64,000 bases of DNA from Toxorhynchites rutilus septentrionalis (lineage: Eukaryota; Arthropoda; Insecta; Diptera; Culicidae): positions 98,229,105-98,293,104 of the forward strand of contig NC_073745.1 of assembly GCF_029784135.1 (NCBI RefSeq), given 5' to 3'. Shown here piece by piece: positions 9,193-20,213 of this stretch (positions are counted from its first letter, which is position 1; every line of letters begins with the position of its first letter). The translations under genes and the position numbers were made by a program. The notes under the pieces were generated by a model. It saw nothing but the letters and a program-made list of their open reading frames with translations. It made no database searches and was not told the DNA's origin.

Positions 9193-10325
9193 GGGGTAGT
9201 GGGGGCAAAGTGGTCACCTGCTTGTTTGGTAGTACAGGTCGGACTCGATTATATATAGTCGACCATTTTATTCCAACAATTATTTTCAAATCCTATACAT
9301 AATCGAATCTGAAGAAAACAATTTTTTTGTTAATGTATGAATGTCAAACATTCATAGAAAAATAGATTTTTTGTGATTCGATTATTTGTTGGATTCTAAA
9401 ATCGACGTTGAAAGTGAAATTGCGATTATATATAATCGAGTCCGACCTGTATAACTATTGACTACTGTCACCGTATTGATAGGCACCTTATGTTTTAAGA
9501 ATTTAATGAATTTTGAGTCACCCTGTACTTCAGTAGAGCTGTCGCATGCGAAACATAAATAAAAACAATCTCTCGATAGCCATTCGGCCGTAGTGCTGTG
9601 CGCATGGTATCTCTGGAATTTCTCGTGAAATTTAGTTTATTCAATCTGATATATTGGATAAATCATCAGTTTGGATAACTGTTCACATATTCTAGGAGAG
9701 GTGAACAGATATTTTGTTTAATCTCAGCGATTAATTAGCATAGAAATTATTTTGATGTTTGGGGGCAAAGTGGTCATACGTCATAACGACTTGCAATGTT
9801 CTGTTTACTAAAGCTAATATACCTCATCACATTCTGCTCTTGAAGAGGTTCCATTTGTAGCTTTGATCCTGGAAAAATATGCCACTCCAATTAAACCGTA
9901 TACTCATTATGCGGAACGCTATGTGTTTCTTACTACGTTTTTGTATGCATGAGAAAATTTAAATTGAGACTCCAGGTGAATAGACCTTATTTCATACCTT
10001 TACCTACTAAATCGAATATGATTTGAACAAAGTTGGACGAAAAAAACGCATAAATCTATCCCATTTAGCTTGATATGTACGAGTGACAACTTTGCCCTCA
10101 CTAGGTGACCACTTTACCTCCAAGTAAAAAAAAAGTTCGATTTTTAACCTTTTTTTTCTAATGATGGAAAATGTACTATTTTGAATTTTTATAGTAAAAC
10201 CGTTTGCTATCTTAAACAACAATGAGTTGAACTATAATAATCTTAGAAAAACGGGAATTGTAGCGGTATGTGTACGCTGGAAATGTACATATTCCTTAGG
10301 GTGACCACTATGCCTCCAATTCCCC
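9193..10325 (+). mobile_element. element E copy 1, TA-flanked, non-coding
   Basis: Flanked by TA on both sides (9191-9192, 10326-10327). The left end GGGGTAGTGGGGGCAAAGTG and the right end, reverse complemented, GGGGAATTGGAGGCATAGTG form imperfect inverted repeats. The motif GGGGGCAAAGTGGTCAC occurs about five times, at both ends and inside (near 9200, 9760, 10085, 10105 and 10300), in both orientations. No transposase frame is visible. A second copy in inverted order lies at 30.8-32.0 kb. A MITE is inserted at 9235-9449. Confidence 0.7.
9235..9449. mobile_element. 215-bp MITE, TA target duplication
   Basis: Ends are CAGGTCGGACTCGATTATAT and, at the right, ATAATCGAGTCCGACCTG: perfect inverted repeats flanked by TA (9233-9234 and 9450-9451). 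Its insertion splits element E1. Related but shorter termini (ACTCGATTATATATAATCGA) occur at 33.2, 35.3 and 42.15 kb. TA flanks and size suggest a Tc1/mariner-type non-autonomous element. Confidence 0.8.
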
Positions 10326-10880
10326 TACTCAGTTCTGATTGGTCGAAATTGACGACACAAGCGGCGGCTCATGTACTTACAATTATTGCTCGGTTATTTC
10401 CTGATGGATTTACGAAATTTTTGCATTAATCGATCTGAACGCTCCATAACAATTCATCACAATAAATAAAATAATATATTATATGAAACTAACTATCAAA
10501 CAATCGAAAATTCTCCAAACAGAAATACCTCGTTTTGATGGTTCGAATTGAAGATACAATGTTCCTCTCGTATTCACAATTGTTGCTCAGTCATTTTCTG
10601 ATAGATTTACGAGAGTTTTGCATCAATCATTTCGGACACTTCATAACAATTCATTACAGTGAAAATGAATAAAATTATATATTTTATGAAACAACAGTCT
10701 TCAAAACCAAGATACCTGGAGAAATCGGCATTTCAAATATATGAAAGTAGGGGGAGCTTTTGCTCACACCGAAATGTGTTCCCTAACAGGGATGCCAAAA
10801 CCAAGGTGCCTGGGGAAATCGACATTGCAAATGTATGAAAGTTGGGGACATTTTTATATTAAAAGTAAGGTGAGTGATAC

Positions 10881-11860
10881 AACTATAATTTTAAAAATCA
10901 GGGAAAATGAAAATAAAAATCAGAATAAATAAGGATAGCTCAAATTGGGTTGTCCGAAAAGTCGATGTCGATTTTTGGGAAAACAAAAACATAATTTTCA
11001 ATCAGAGCATTATAATTTAATTTTATATCTATAGTTCTGTTTCACAATCTTTCGCCATCTTTCACACAGCTTAAATATTCTATCCTCCCAAAACATGTAT
11101 GCTTTCTCGTCGAAAACTGCTGCGAGCCATACCATACAACATCACTACAGTCAATTGTAGAGAAATTATTATTCAAATTTTCACTGAATTCATCGTCCAT
11201 GCTTTAGAATGAATCTTTACTCAACAAATGAGGAAAGCATATCAGCAGTGGAAGACTTGTTCAATTTTTCTTAATTTTTATGATATTTAGTACGGTTATA
11301 GACATATTTACCATAGTCCCATCAATAAACCTGATTCCACTTTGAATCAAACGAACGAATTACATAGAAAATCTATTTATATTGGCTGTGGAGTCAAAAT
11401 TTTTCTCTTGATTAATTTTACACTCTGAAACGTATTCCTACAATCATAACTCTGGGGATACATTTACACACTATCCTCAATACAGCAATGTTGTTCCTCA
11501 ATCTCGTTGTTATTTCATAAATTCGTCAGGCAATCTGGTTTCATGAAATTTTCTAGCACTGTTTTGAAAAGCCACGAAACAATTGAGAGTAGAGATAAAA
11601 AAAATTAAGTACAACTTTGCGTCTAGAGAATTTAACTTAATGTAAGATATGTTCAAGTGCGAACCGCAGAACTATAGTTAATAGAAAACTTTGGCATGGA
11701 AACCAATATATTTATTATGAATAATGTAAAGAGTACAAAAATCAGGAAAAATCAGGAACATTTCAGAAAAATCAGAATAAATTGAGTGTTCGTCAGGATA
11801 TCAGGGAGCGTGCTAAAATGTCTGGGAAATCCTGAAAAATCAGGAAGGTTGACATCTCTG
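10881..11860 (-). mobile_element. hAT-like element D, copy 1
   Basis: The reverse complement begins CAGAGATGTCAACCTTCCTG at 11860, matching the start of the element at 45813. The other end (AACTATAATTTTAAAAATCA) matches the far end of that element except that its terminal CAGGGTTGCC is lost. Flanks GTGATAC (10874-10880) and GTGCTACA (11861-11868) look like a decayed 8-bp duplication. Subterminal TCAGG/CCTGA repeats are frequent. An internal GGGTTGTCCGAAAAGT resembles a mariner terminus, shared with the 45.8-kb copy. Confidence 0.62.
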
Positions 11861-12334
11861 GTGCTACAATTAATTCTAGCACATAAAATTTAAATTTGGA
11901 ACTTAAATGTTGGTTGCTTCGTGAAATTTGATGAGCGATAATGTATTGTGAAACATTTAGCACAATTGTAAGTGTAAAATTGTATATGGTTTCGATTGTT
12001 TTAAAATGACTTCAACTATGAAACGATTTATTTCAATTTTCATAAATGAAACCAATGTGTGTCCCCGTTCGAGAACGGATTGTCCAGTTTAAGCTGTCTG
12101 TTTTGTTGTGTTCCTTTTCACCCAAGAGAAGTTCATGGGGCGAGAAAACTGGAAAAGTGAAGGAATATTCAAAAAAGTTATTTTTATATGCTTTCATATC
12201 GTATTAGATGCCTTTAGTCCAATTGAAAATCACCTTGAGACATATAGCATATAGCATTTGAAGCGAAAATGGATATGAGTTGAATAAACATTCAGAAAGT
12301 AAAAATTATAAAAGAAAATTACCTTTTCCATTTC

Positions 12335-13303
12335 AGCAATTCCAAATGAAATCGTCCTAAAAATGCAGATTTTAAAAACTTGTTTTTTTGATTCCAATGA
12401 AAGTGTGTATTCCGTTTGGGTTGGAGGAAACATGAGTTTTTCACAGCAATTGGGAATTTTTTGACTCAAGCGTAACTTTTGAAAAGGGCGTATCGATTTT
12501 AGTAAGAGAAATCTTTGATAATTTATATCTCAAAAACTATGAGTCGTAGAGTATTGATGGTTTAATATGAAAAAAATGTACACTGAGAAAAACAATTAGT
12601 ACTCTTTTTTTATTTACAACATTCAATTTGCAATATCCAAAATACATATTTTTTAATTTTTTTTTATTTTTTCATACAAAATAGAAGTCATGCAGAAAAT
12701 TTAAAAAATGGGCCCAAGGTGGTAAAACTATTTATGACGAACTTTGTGGAACATCGAATTTTTATGAATTTTCGAAACTTCGAATTTTTGTATGTTAACA
12801 ATCATTTTTAGCAACAAATTATGAATCCTGATGTGATTTAAAACAAAAAAGGTTATTATCAATCTCCTTCTAAATGTAGCCATTCTCGAAATATTTTAAA
12901 AAATATTTCTAATTTATTGTCTCCATGACTTCTATTTTGTATGAAAAAATGAAAAAAATGAAAAAATATGTATTTTGGATAATGCAAATTGAATTTTTAT
13001 TTTGTAAATAAAAAAAAATCCAATTTTTTTCTCAGTGTACATTTTTTTTCATATTCAACCATCAATACTCTATAACTCTTTCTAAGCCACTGTTTCGGTA
13101 CGACTCATAGTATTTGAGATATAAATTATCAAAGATTTCTCTTACTCAAATCGATACGCCCTTTTCAAAAGTTAGGCTTGAGTCAAAAAATTCCCAATTG
13201 CTGTGGAAAACTCATATTTCCTCTAACCCAAACGGAATACACACTTTTATTCGAATCAAAAATACTCATGTTTTGTCATTTGTCGATTTCATTTGGAATT
13301 ACT
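12335..13303. mobile_element. 969-bp foldback element with about 360-bp arms
   Basis: The left arm (12335-12694) and right arm (12927-13303) are inverted repeats of each other: AATTCCAAATGAAAT at the left and ATTTCATTTGGAATT at the right, AAAGGGCGTATCGATTTT against CGATACGCCCTTTTC, and CACTGAGAAAAA against TTTTTTCTCAGTG. The left arm lacks about 28 bases present in the right arm near 13070. Flanking CATTTC occurs on both sides (12329-12334, 13304-13309). An independent single arm lies at 29.1 kb. No coding capacity. Confidence 0.78.
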
Positions 13304-13743
13304 CATTTCAAATATGATTTCTCTATAATAAAATAACACGCATTTTGTGGTGAGAAAAAAATTTATAGTTACCTTATATTACATTTGTCAGTTCATTTCA
13401 TTCATACGTAACACAGAAGCCATCTCGGCCAGAGCCACGGAGGGCAGCTTTCATCATATCTTATTCCACTTCTGCTTCTTCTATCGTGTCACGCACCATC
13501 CAACGGCTAATCACCATCCTCCTATCATCATCACTCGTTTTTTCGTATTATAGTGACTTTCAACACTTTTGACTAGTTCGTCATTTTTACTTCCATTTTT
13601 GGAAGAATGTCGGGAGCGAGAATTGAACTCGTGACCTTTAGCGTGAGAGATACGGATGTTACAACTACGCCAGAGCGCCTTCACATCAATCGGTTGTAAA
13701 AACTGGTGGAGTGAACAAACAATACCCAACAACCAAACAAAAC

Positions 13744-13759
13744 GGCCCTTTTCGAGGCC
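13744..13759 (+). promoter_or_regulatory. histone stem-loop-like element, copy 2 of family C
   Basis: GGCCCT-TTTC-GAGGCC, with the same flanks as copy 1 (ACAAAAC before, ACCAAATC after) and CAAAGGGTTTAA downstream. The lower four base pairs and the TTTC loop are intact. The top two positions are mutated (C-A mismatch, T-G wobble). Confidence 0.6.
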
Positions 13760-14022
13760 ACCAAATCATTATCAAAGGGTTTAACGATGGAATTTTTCAA
13801 ACATTTCCAAACTCAACATGCAACAGATTATCTAACGGAATCCTACATCAACTATGCGATAGTGTTCCAGACACGATCCTCCTGTGCCTTTTTTGCTCGG
13901 CGATTTTTGGTCAAATAATTCTATTGGTCCAAGCTATTTTTCTTGTGCCGAAACGTTGAAAATGTTGCGGAATACATTTGGTGACCCAACTATTTGGAAA
14001 TCTCGGGTGTGTGAATGGTATA

Positions 14023-15320
14023 AAGGGTGTGTCACATCAAATTGCATGACGGAAAAAACGCTGTAGAAATTTAATTTTTAGGAATTATATCTTCAGCTTT
14101 CGCTTATAATCAGATAAGAGTGTATAGATCACGTTGGTCATGCTTCACTGTCAATTTTTCGTAAATTTGGAAAAATGTCGTCGAACGAAAAAGAGCGTCG
14201 TGAATTAATCCTGTGCACTCATTTCGAGAATCCGGAGTAGTCAGATCGGGACATCGGTAAGATGCTGGGAATCGTCCAATCCACGGTCAGCAGAGTACTA
14301 AAACGATACTTCGAGAACCTAACCATCGACCGGAAGGTGAAGAACGGCAAAAATGGATGCTCCGTCAGTGAAAAAGATCACAAGCGCGTAGTTAAGCAGT
14401 TTAGACGTGATCCGAGAAGTTCGGTCCGGGATGTCGCCAATAAGCTGAATTTGTCAAGTTCATTCGTCCAGCGGACCAAGCAGCGGGAGGGCCTGCGTAC
14501 ATACAAGGTTCAGAAGGCTCCTAACCGCGACGAAAGGCAAAACATGGTTGGGAAGACGCGAGCCCGGAAGCTGTACACCGAAATGCTGACGAAGCCGCAT
14601 TGCCTGGTAATGGACGACGAAACCTACGTCAAAGCGGACTTTCGTCAGCTGCCGGGCCTGTTGTTCTTCTCCGAAGAGGACAAATTCAGCGTTCCGGAGG
14701 AGATTCGCAACAGAAACTATCCATATTTGCTAAAAAGTACATGGTGTGGCAAGCGATCTGCTCTTGCGGAAAGCGGAGCGCCCCCTTCGTGATGACCGGC
14801 ACGGTAAACGGGCAGGTTTACCTTAAGGAGTACCTACAGAAGCGCTTACTACCACTATTGAAGCAGCACGAGGGCCCGACCATCTTCTGGCCGGATCTCG
14901 CTTTGTGCCACTATTCAAAGGACGTGTTGGAGTGGTACAAAGCCAACGGGGTCACCTTCGTGCCAAAGGAAATGAACCCGCCCAACGCGCCGGAGCTTCG
15001 CCCAATAGAGAAATATTGGGCGATTATGAAGCAGGCCCTCCGGAAGAACCCAAAAGTTGTCAAATCGGAGGCGGACTTCAAGAGAAAATGGATATCTGTT
15101 CAAAGAAAAACTACAACCTGACGTTGTACAGAACATTATGGACGGGGTAAAGAGGAAGGTGCGAGCATACGGGCTTGGGCTCGAAGTATGAATGAAAAGA
15201 AAATGCCAAAAGTTGTTTAATAGTTTTTATTTTACTGTCTAAAATTTTCAAAAGGATCGGTCTACTGGGCGAATTTCTACAGTGTTTTTTCCGTGATGCA
15301 ATTTGATGTGACACACCCTT
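14023..15320 (+). mobile_element. DD37E Tc1-like element, copy 1 (ITmD37E-type)
   Basis: A 1298-bp element with TA on both sides (14021-14022, 15321-15322). Inverted repeats start AAGGGTGTGTCACATCAAAT at the left; the right end reads ATTTGATGTGACACACCCTT. They run at least 45 bp inward to AACGCTGTAGAAATT. It encodes one transposase pseudogene. Removing the element and one TA joins the surrounding mariner frame without a break. ITmD37E elements are known from mosquitoes. Confidence 0.92.
14175..15190 (+). pseudogene. DD37E transposase, copy 1 (broken)
   Basis: Start ATG at 14175 (MSSNEKERRELI), a paired-like helix-turn-helix region (IGKMLGIVQSTVSRVLKR), then catalytic blocks VMDDETYVKAD (D1), FWPDLALCHYS (D2) and LRPIEKYW (E). 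37 residues separate D2 and E, which defines the DD37E group. Lesions: codon 22 is TAG (TTG in copy 2); a 1-bp deletion near 14710 shifts the frame between D1 and D2; an extra A near 15110 breaks the C-terminus. All three catalytic residues are still encoded. Usual family length is about 340 residues. Confidence 0.9.
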
Positions 15321-15527
15321 TAAGACACTCAAAGACGACCGAGAAAAGATTTGCCACATCAAGGGCGACCATCCCCCTCTTCAACTGATGAAAACATTGA
15401 CAAAATAAAAAGAATGGAGACCGTTCGTTATATTTTGGTTGATGTTTTGGGTATGCGAAAAATCGCAGCACAACTAGTTCCAATAGAGCTAAATTTTCTT
15501 CAAAAATTTCATCGCTATCAAGTTGCA

Positions 15528-15592
15528 CTACAATAGATGAAACTAATGGTCGCAGTGGTACAATGCTCCTTCAGAAGAAGAAAATCGCAATC
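15528..15592 (-). repeat. about 60-bp 3' scrap of the Lian/LOA-like LINE
   Basis: GCACTACAATAGATGAAACT and GGTCGCAGTGGTACAATGCT here match the reverse complement of 53870-53930, the 3' end of the LINE at 53.9-58.2 kb, including a GAAGAAGAA tail. It interrupts mariner sequence, and ATCAAGT is repeated on both sides (near 15515 and 15592). This fits an extreme 5'-truncated LINE insertion. Read from its own RNA its direction is plus relative to the window. Confidence 0.65.
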
Positions 15593-16150
15593 AAGTGGCT
15601 GAAGACATGCTTAAACGATCAATTTCTGATCCCACGTTCATCCAACGCATAATTACTGGAGACGAGACAAGGATGACATGCAAACGAGTCAACAAACATC
15701 GGCATGGACCGCTGGAAACGAGTTGAAACCGAAATAATCACATCGAAGTTGTTCAAAAGTGTACAACTTAAAACTGTTTTATCCGATACTTGTGGAGTTG
15801 TCCATTTGAAATTCTTCCCGGACGGCAAAATGGCCAATAAAGAGTATTACCTTAGCGTTATGAGGCGTTTGAGAGAGAAAATCCCTCACAAATGGGCAAA
15901 TTTGTGGAAGGGTAACACTTGGATTTTGCACAACTATAATGCATAAGCTCCCGTTTTGACAGCATTGCTTCGTATGACCCGTTTTGACAGAATTGAAAAC
16001 ATAAAAATGAATTCTTTGCGTGAACTGAAGGCAATTCCTCTATACAGCTATAAAAAGTGTTTCGATGACTGGATATTTCGTTGGATTGGATTGCATTGTT
16101 TCAGAAGGAGTCTATTTTAAAGGTGATAATATAAATTTAGATGATAAATA

Positions 16151-19035
16151 AAGCATTTCCCGGTACATATTTTGCAGAATCTAATAACCAACTTCCACAG
16201 ATTGAGGAAATTTATGCTACAGTATTTCATCTGAATCAACCAGGCCTTTAAGAACGTTTCTAGTCAAAAATATCTATTATTAATAATAAAATCATCAAAA
16301 TTGACAGCAACTTCAGTGGCAGATATATCGTCACTCTGAACAAGGCCAATAAATGGTTGAAGGCCACTAACTGATCTATGATGAAAAGCAACCATTGCTA
16401 GCTGTTTTATGCAGAAAAAATGTAGCAGAGAAAATAATTTCATGAAAATCAACATTTAGATAACTCCAATGTTTCATTACTTTAGAATCACTCAATTTTT
16501 ATGAGTTTTCTCTGAAATATACACGGTTAAAATGATATGGTGAGATATAAAAACTGTCTTCGCCTATAATGTAAGCTTTATAAAAAAAATCATTACAATA
16601 TTTTTTTCTGTCCAGCTCATCAAACTTCCAATTACAATGTTACGAGTAACAAAATGACATTTCCTTTTTATAGCAAATTTAAATGCAAACTGCTTAATTA
16701 TTTTCCATGTAAAAATTTACTTAATAGACATGACATGTTACATCTAATCAACTGTCAAAAACAATTAAACAATTTTTCCAAAGTCAAAAATTGACAATGT
16801 TCGAAACAAGTTTTTTAACACAAAAATTAAGCTGTTCGACCTTATACGCCCGTGAAATTTGGAACTTTTTTTTAAATATACTTTCGATGTTAGAAACCAG
16901 TCTACAAAATCACAATGCTCACCTAAAGCCGGCATTATTTTCAGAGCTACTTTTGCATTATTATCACGCAAAAGGGGGCCGAGATTTCGGTAAAATTTAT
17001 GGGAAAACTGTGCCGGCTTGCAATTGTCCAAAAGCGACTTTTTAGATTCATAAATCCCACGGGGGTAAGCGTATAGTTTTTTTTCATTTTGCTTGCCGCC
17101 CGACAATAGAATTTCACGCTTATTTCTTTTTCGGCAAGATGTTAAAATCCGCACCAAACCAAGACATCACTCAGCCACAATGGTTTCGTGATGGTAGTTC
17201 TCCTCAAATGGGAGGAACATAAGAGTTAAGCTGGGAAACATAATGATGCGAATTCCAGGATCGACTCTTCCCAGTACCGTAGTTCTGTTTGTGTGTGTAT
17301 GTGAAGATCAGTAGGAAAAAGCCGCCAGCCAGTAATTATTACGTGAAACATCAAATCTATCACCCATCAACCGGCAAAAGTCATGAGATGAAGATGTTCC
17401 TGCGGAGAGAAGAAGGAAAAAAAAACCCCATGTTTTGATAGGTTTACTTTTACCTGTGGTGTCATTTCTTTTTGCAACGCTCGCCACGGGATAGAGATAT
17501 TTCAATTTCACTGCCTTTGAAGCCAAGCCGTCTTTCCGACCGAGCATAGATAAAGAAATTAATTCTCTCTAAATGTGCGTGATGTGAGAGTAATCCACTG
17601 TTGTGGAATCCTACTCGGAAAGGTATTGCAGTCCGTTTTTTGACCGACAAGAATGAAAAAAAAGCCTCTCAATCAAATGGAAGTGTATCGGTTTACCACC
17701 AACACATAAAGTTGTTGATGAATGATCTCTTTGATTGCGGTGGTACTGAAGATTGTATCGCACTAGGCAATAAATATCGTTATGCTGTTGAATGCAAATA
17801 ACCTCAAGTTTCGTTCCAAGGTACCATCAGATCCATCTCAAGTGTTGGCGTCCAAACGACCCCGTACAGCTACACATATAACACTACCTCTCGGCATATG
17901 TACGCTTTCATGATAAAATCCGAGGGAAAAAAATCGTGCTGGGTGGTCCGGACAAGAAGTTAAATCAGTCCTTTTTTATTGCTAAATAAGTAACATTTTT
18001 ATTGACACACACATTTAAATTATATGCTTTTCTCTTGGCTTTGGCCTTTACTGTTTCCATCCTTCCTTCCACATCTACCTTTGCTTCACGCTGGCTTCAT
18101 TACTTTGTCTCGATGCTGGACATGGCTCGGCAGGCAGGCAACCACCACTCTGCAATCCGGGGACCAGTGAGCAGCAGCAACAGCAGCAGAAAATCGTTCT
18201 CCGTTGACCACTTCATTTATTTCATTCCTATATCTCTATCGCATTCGCGTCTGTCGTGCTCTCCATTGGTGTTCTTCCAATTCTGCTCCACATTTAATGG
18301 TATTTCCCTTCCAGCTGCTGCAATCTTGCCGATTTCTTTTGGAGCACTTCGAGCTATTAATTTATTACTGTGGGGTTCAATCTGATTTTCCGTCTACGAA
18401 TCGTACTTGTGCTAGAGTTGTGGAATATTATGACAAACATTATCACTTATTGGAAGTATCTCGCAGACATCACAGGTTGAACCCAATAGCTTCATGCTTT
18501 TCGAGGAAGATGACAACGATGAAGTTTAAAATTTGAAGACGTGTCTTAAAACCTTGCGTTATGAATTAGCAACATTCGATGTCAAGATGCTGATAGAAAA
18601 ACTATCATAGCGACACGAGTCATTGCGGATTTGAAATGATTTCATCAACATTTTGTTTGCATTGGACAATAAATAGCGAACCACAATTTTACGAACATCC
18701 ACATCGTGTCGATCGGATCGGATTCCTACTGGACCTTTTTTGCAGCCTAGATTTAGAGAAAAAAATTGGAGAGAAGACCCGAATGATATAAAGTTGACCA
18801 AGTTGTAGTGGAAAAAAATTCTGTTATGATTCGATAAATGTGCACATATATTATTCAAAGATAACTTTCATTAGCTTTCACATCCCTTGGTCATCATAAA
18901 AAAGAGGATAGAAAAAAAAACAAAACTTCACTCTGAGACAAGATCGGATAATTGCAAGTTCCTGTTTCTACCTCACGGTAATGCTGACAGATGTAAGTTA
19001 TCAGGCCGGATACATTGCTTGGTTGCTCGAGAACG
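16151..19035. other. repeat-poor stretch, no recognised gene
   Basis: AT-rich DNA with no repeat shared elsewhere in the window that I could see. Open frames at 16765-17157 (minus, 130 codons) and 18002-18385 (plus, 127 codons, with a hydrophobic start) have no recognisable domain, no second exon signal and no homologue known to me, so I do not call them genes. Short CAG/AGC runs occur near 18170. Confidence 0.5.
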
Positions 19036-19510
19036 AACCAGATTTTTAGACTGCGACAGATCCTCGTAAAGTGTCGCGAGTATCGCATCTCCGTCGACTT
19101 CAAAGCCGCATATGATACAATTGATCGACGACAGCAATGGAGAATCATGGACGGACACAGCTTTCCCGGAAGCTGTGCTAGACTAGACTGATTCAGGTAC
19201 CGATGAACAGTGTGCGGTGCAGTGTGCAGATCTCAGGTGATCTGTAAGAATTCTTCGAGATTCACAGGAGACTTCGACAAGGTGATGGACTTTCCTGTCT
19301 GCTCTACAACGTGGCGCTGAAAGTGTTATGCGGAGAGCGGGCTTCAACATGCGGGTCACGATTTTCAACAGTCTAGTCAGTTTATCTGCCTCGCCAATGA
19401 CGTGGACATAATTGGAAGAACACATGCGACGGTAGCGGAAAGCAAGGTGACCTCGTCATTCCGCACATTGGACCGGGAGGTTGGAGCAACCGGCAAAACG
19501 CTGGAGAAGT
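19036..19510 (+). pseudogene. non-LTR reverse transcriptase fragment
   Basis: Broken frames give ISVDFKAAYDTIDR (RT motif A), then RLRQGDGLSCLLYNVAL (motif B) and LANDVDIIGRTHATVAES where FADDVDIIGR is expected (motif C). One catalytic aspartate of the Y/FADD box is replaced by Asn. Stops and frameshifts are frequent. The sequence belongs to a LINE RT distinct from the Juan-like and Lian-like ones here. The element's ends are not recognisable, and it changes to a transposase scrap near 19.5 kb. Confidence 0.75.
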
Positions 19511-19554
19511 ACCTACTTGACGCTGGACGTCAACGACTGGTAGGGAACCGGATT

Positions 19555-19770
19555 CTAAATGTTCTTGATGAAGGTTTTTCTGTGGCTGACGGTCAGCGAG
19601 AAAGGAATGACCAAGCCGCTGATATTTCCTTCGGCGGTTGCGGTAAATGTGGAGCGATACAGTACAAAGTGCATGCCTGGAGTTGCCACCTTTATCAAAA
19701 AGCATCCCGCGAGGGACTTTACAGCTAACGCGAGGACCTTTATAGCATACTTGATAAATGTCTAAGTTCG
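19555..19770 (+). pseudogene. Tc1/mariner-type transposase fragment
   Basis: The 68-codon frame reads FLWLTVSEKGMTKPLIFPSA, then NVERYSTKCMPG and FIKKHPA. It resembles the stretch just upstream of the second catalytic aspartate in Tc1-like transposases (xVWxAISEKGxSKPxF...NxxxYxxxCLxKRLxPFIKKH). The FWPDLAxxHYA block that should follow is absent, so it is cut off. It directly follows the LINE RT fragment. Confidence 0.55.
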
Positions 19771-20213
19771 TTGGTTTGAGTTCCCGATGGGTAGACAATA
19801 AACCGTCCATGGATGGGGTAACTTCTTTTTTGCATCAGAAATCAAGTTTTCGTTCCTCTTCATATGGACGTAAAAATAAGATTGCGTACGCGGGTATAAA
19901 ATTAGTGTCAAGGGGAAATGGAAGTGTGGATTAAAGTCAGTTGAATGAAGAGGCAGATTTGTATTCATTAGTCGAGTCAGTAAAAATAACCACTGACTGG
20001 ACTAGTTCACCAGTCATCCTCGATAGTCAACGCTAGTCAATTCATTTTCTACTCAAATCACTTTTTGTTTTGGGCGACTGCCGAAGCAGTTTTAGTCGAA
20101 GCGAAGCTACTGAGAGTAGAGTCGGTCTTATTTTTTCACCTTCGAAGATTTCGGGCCCTGGTCAGAACATCAAATATGAGCATACGCTGAAGGAGTATTC
20201 GCCTGCACTAATG
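19771..20213. other. no recognised gene
   Basis: AT-rich DNA with a local hairpin-prone stretch around 20080-20125 (GAAGCAG..TAGTCGAAGCGAAGCTACTG). No coding or repeat assignment. Confidence 0.45.

Larger units (their letters stand above)
8947..13886 (+). repeat. family C repeat, copy 2, opened by nested elements
   Basis: The left end TTTGACGTAGAATTATGTC and right end CCTACATCAAC..AGTGTTCCAGACACGATCC match copy 1 at 2.3-3.6 kb. Between them the family C body appears in order at 8947-9192, 10326-10880, 11861-12334 and 13304-13886. The gaps are filled by element E1 (9193-10325), a hAT-like element (10881-11860) and a foldback (12335-13303). Removal of all three restores the layout of copy 1, apart from a partly duplicated block around 10380-10700. 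A stem-loop lies at 13744-13759. Confidence 0.78.
13900..16150 (+). mobile_element. decayed mariner (DD34D-type), split by a DD37E element
   Basis: Transposase-like text runs CAETLKMLRNTFGD then VCEWYK, is interrupted at 14021, and resumes at 15321 with TLKDDREKI, then STDENIDKIKRM, ITGDET, KEYYLSVMRRLREKIPHKW, WILHNYNA and KCFDDWIFRW. This is the block order of a full mariner transposase of the type ending in WKKRWHKC..GDYF. Many stops and frameshifts are present. A small LINE scrap sits at about 15530-15590. No clean terminal inverted repeats were found. Confidence 0.8.

Noticed and set aside
16765..17157. 130-codon minus-strand frame
   Set aside because: No recognised motif, AT-rich composition and an 84-codon frame on the other strand over the same bases; probably chance.
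18002..18385. 127-codon plus-strand frame with a hydrophobic, signal-peptide-like start
   Set aside because: No domain, overlapping frames of similar length, low-complexity Ser/Asn run from AGC repeats, and no supporting promoter or splice context.
19382..19810. 142-codon minus-strand frame
   Set aside because: It lies antisense to the LINE RT and transposase fragments, which explain the sequence on the plus strand.
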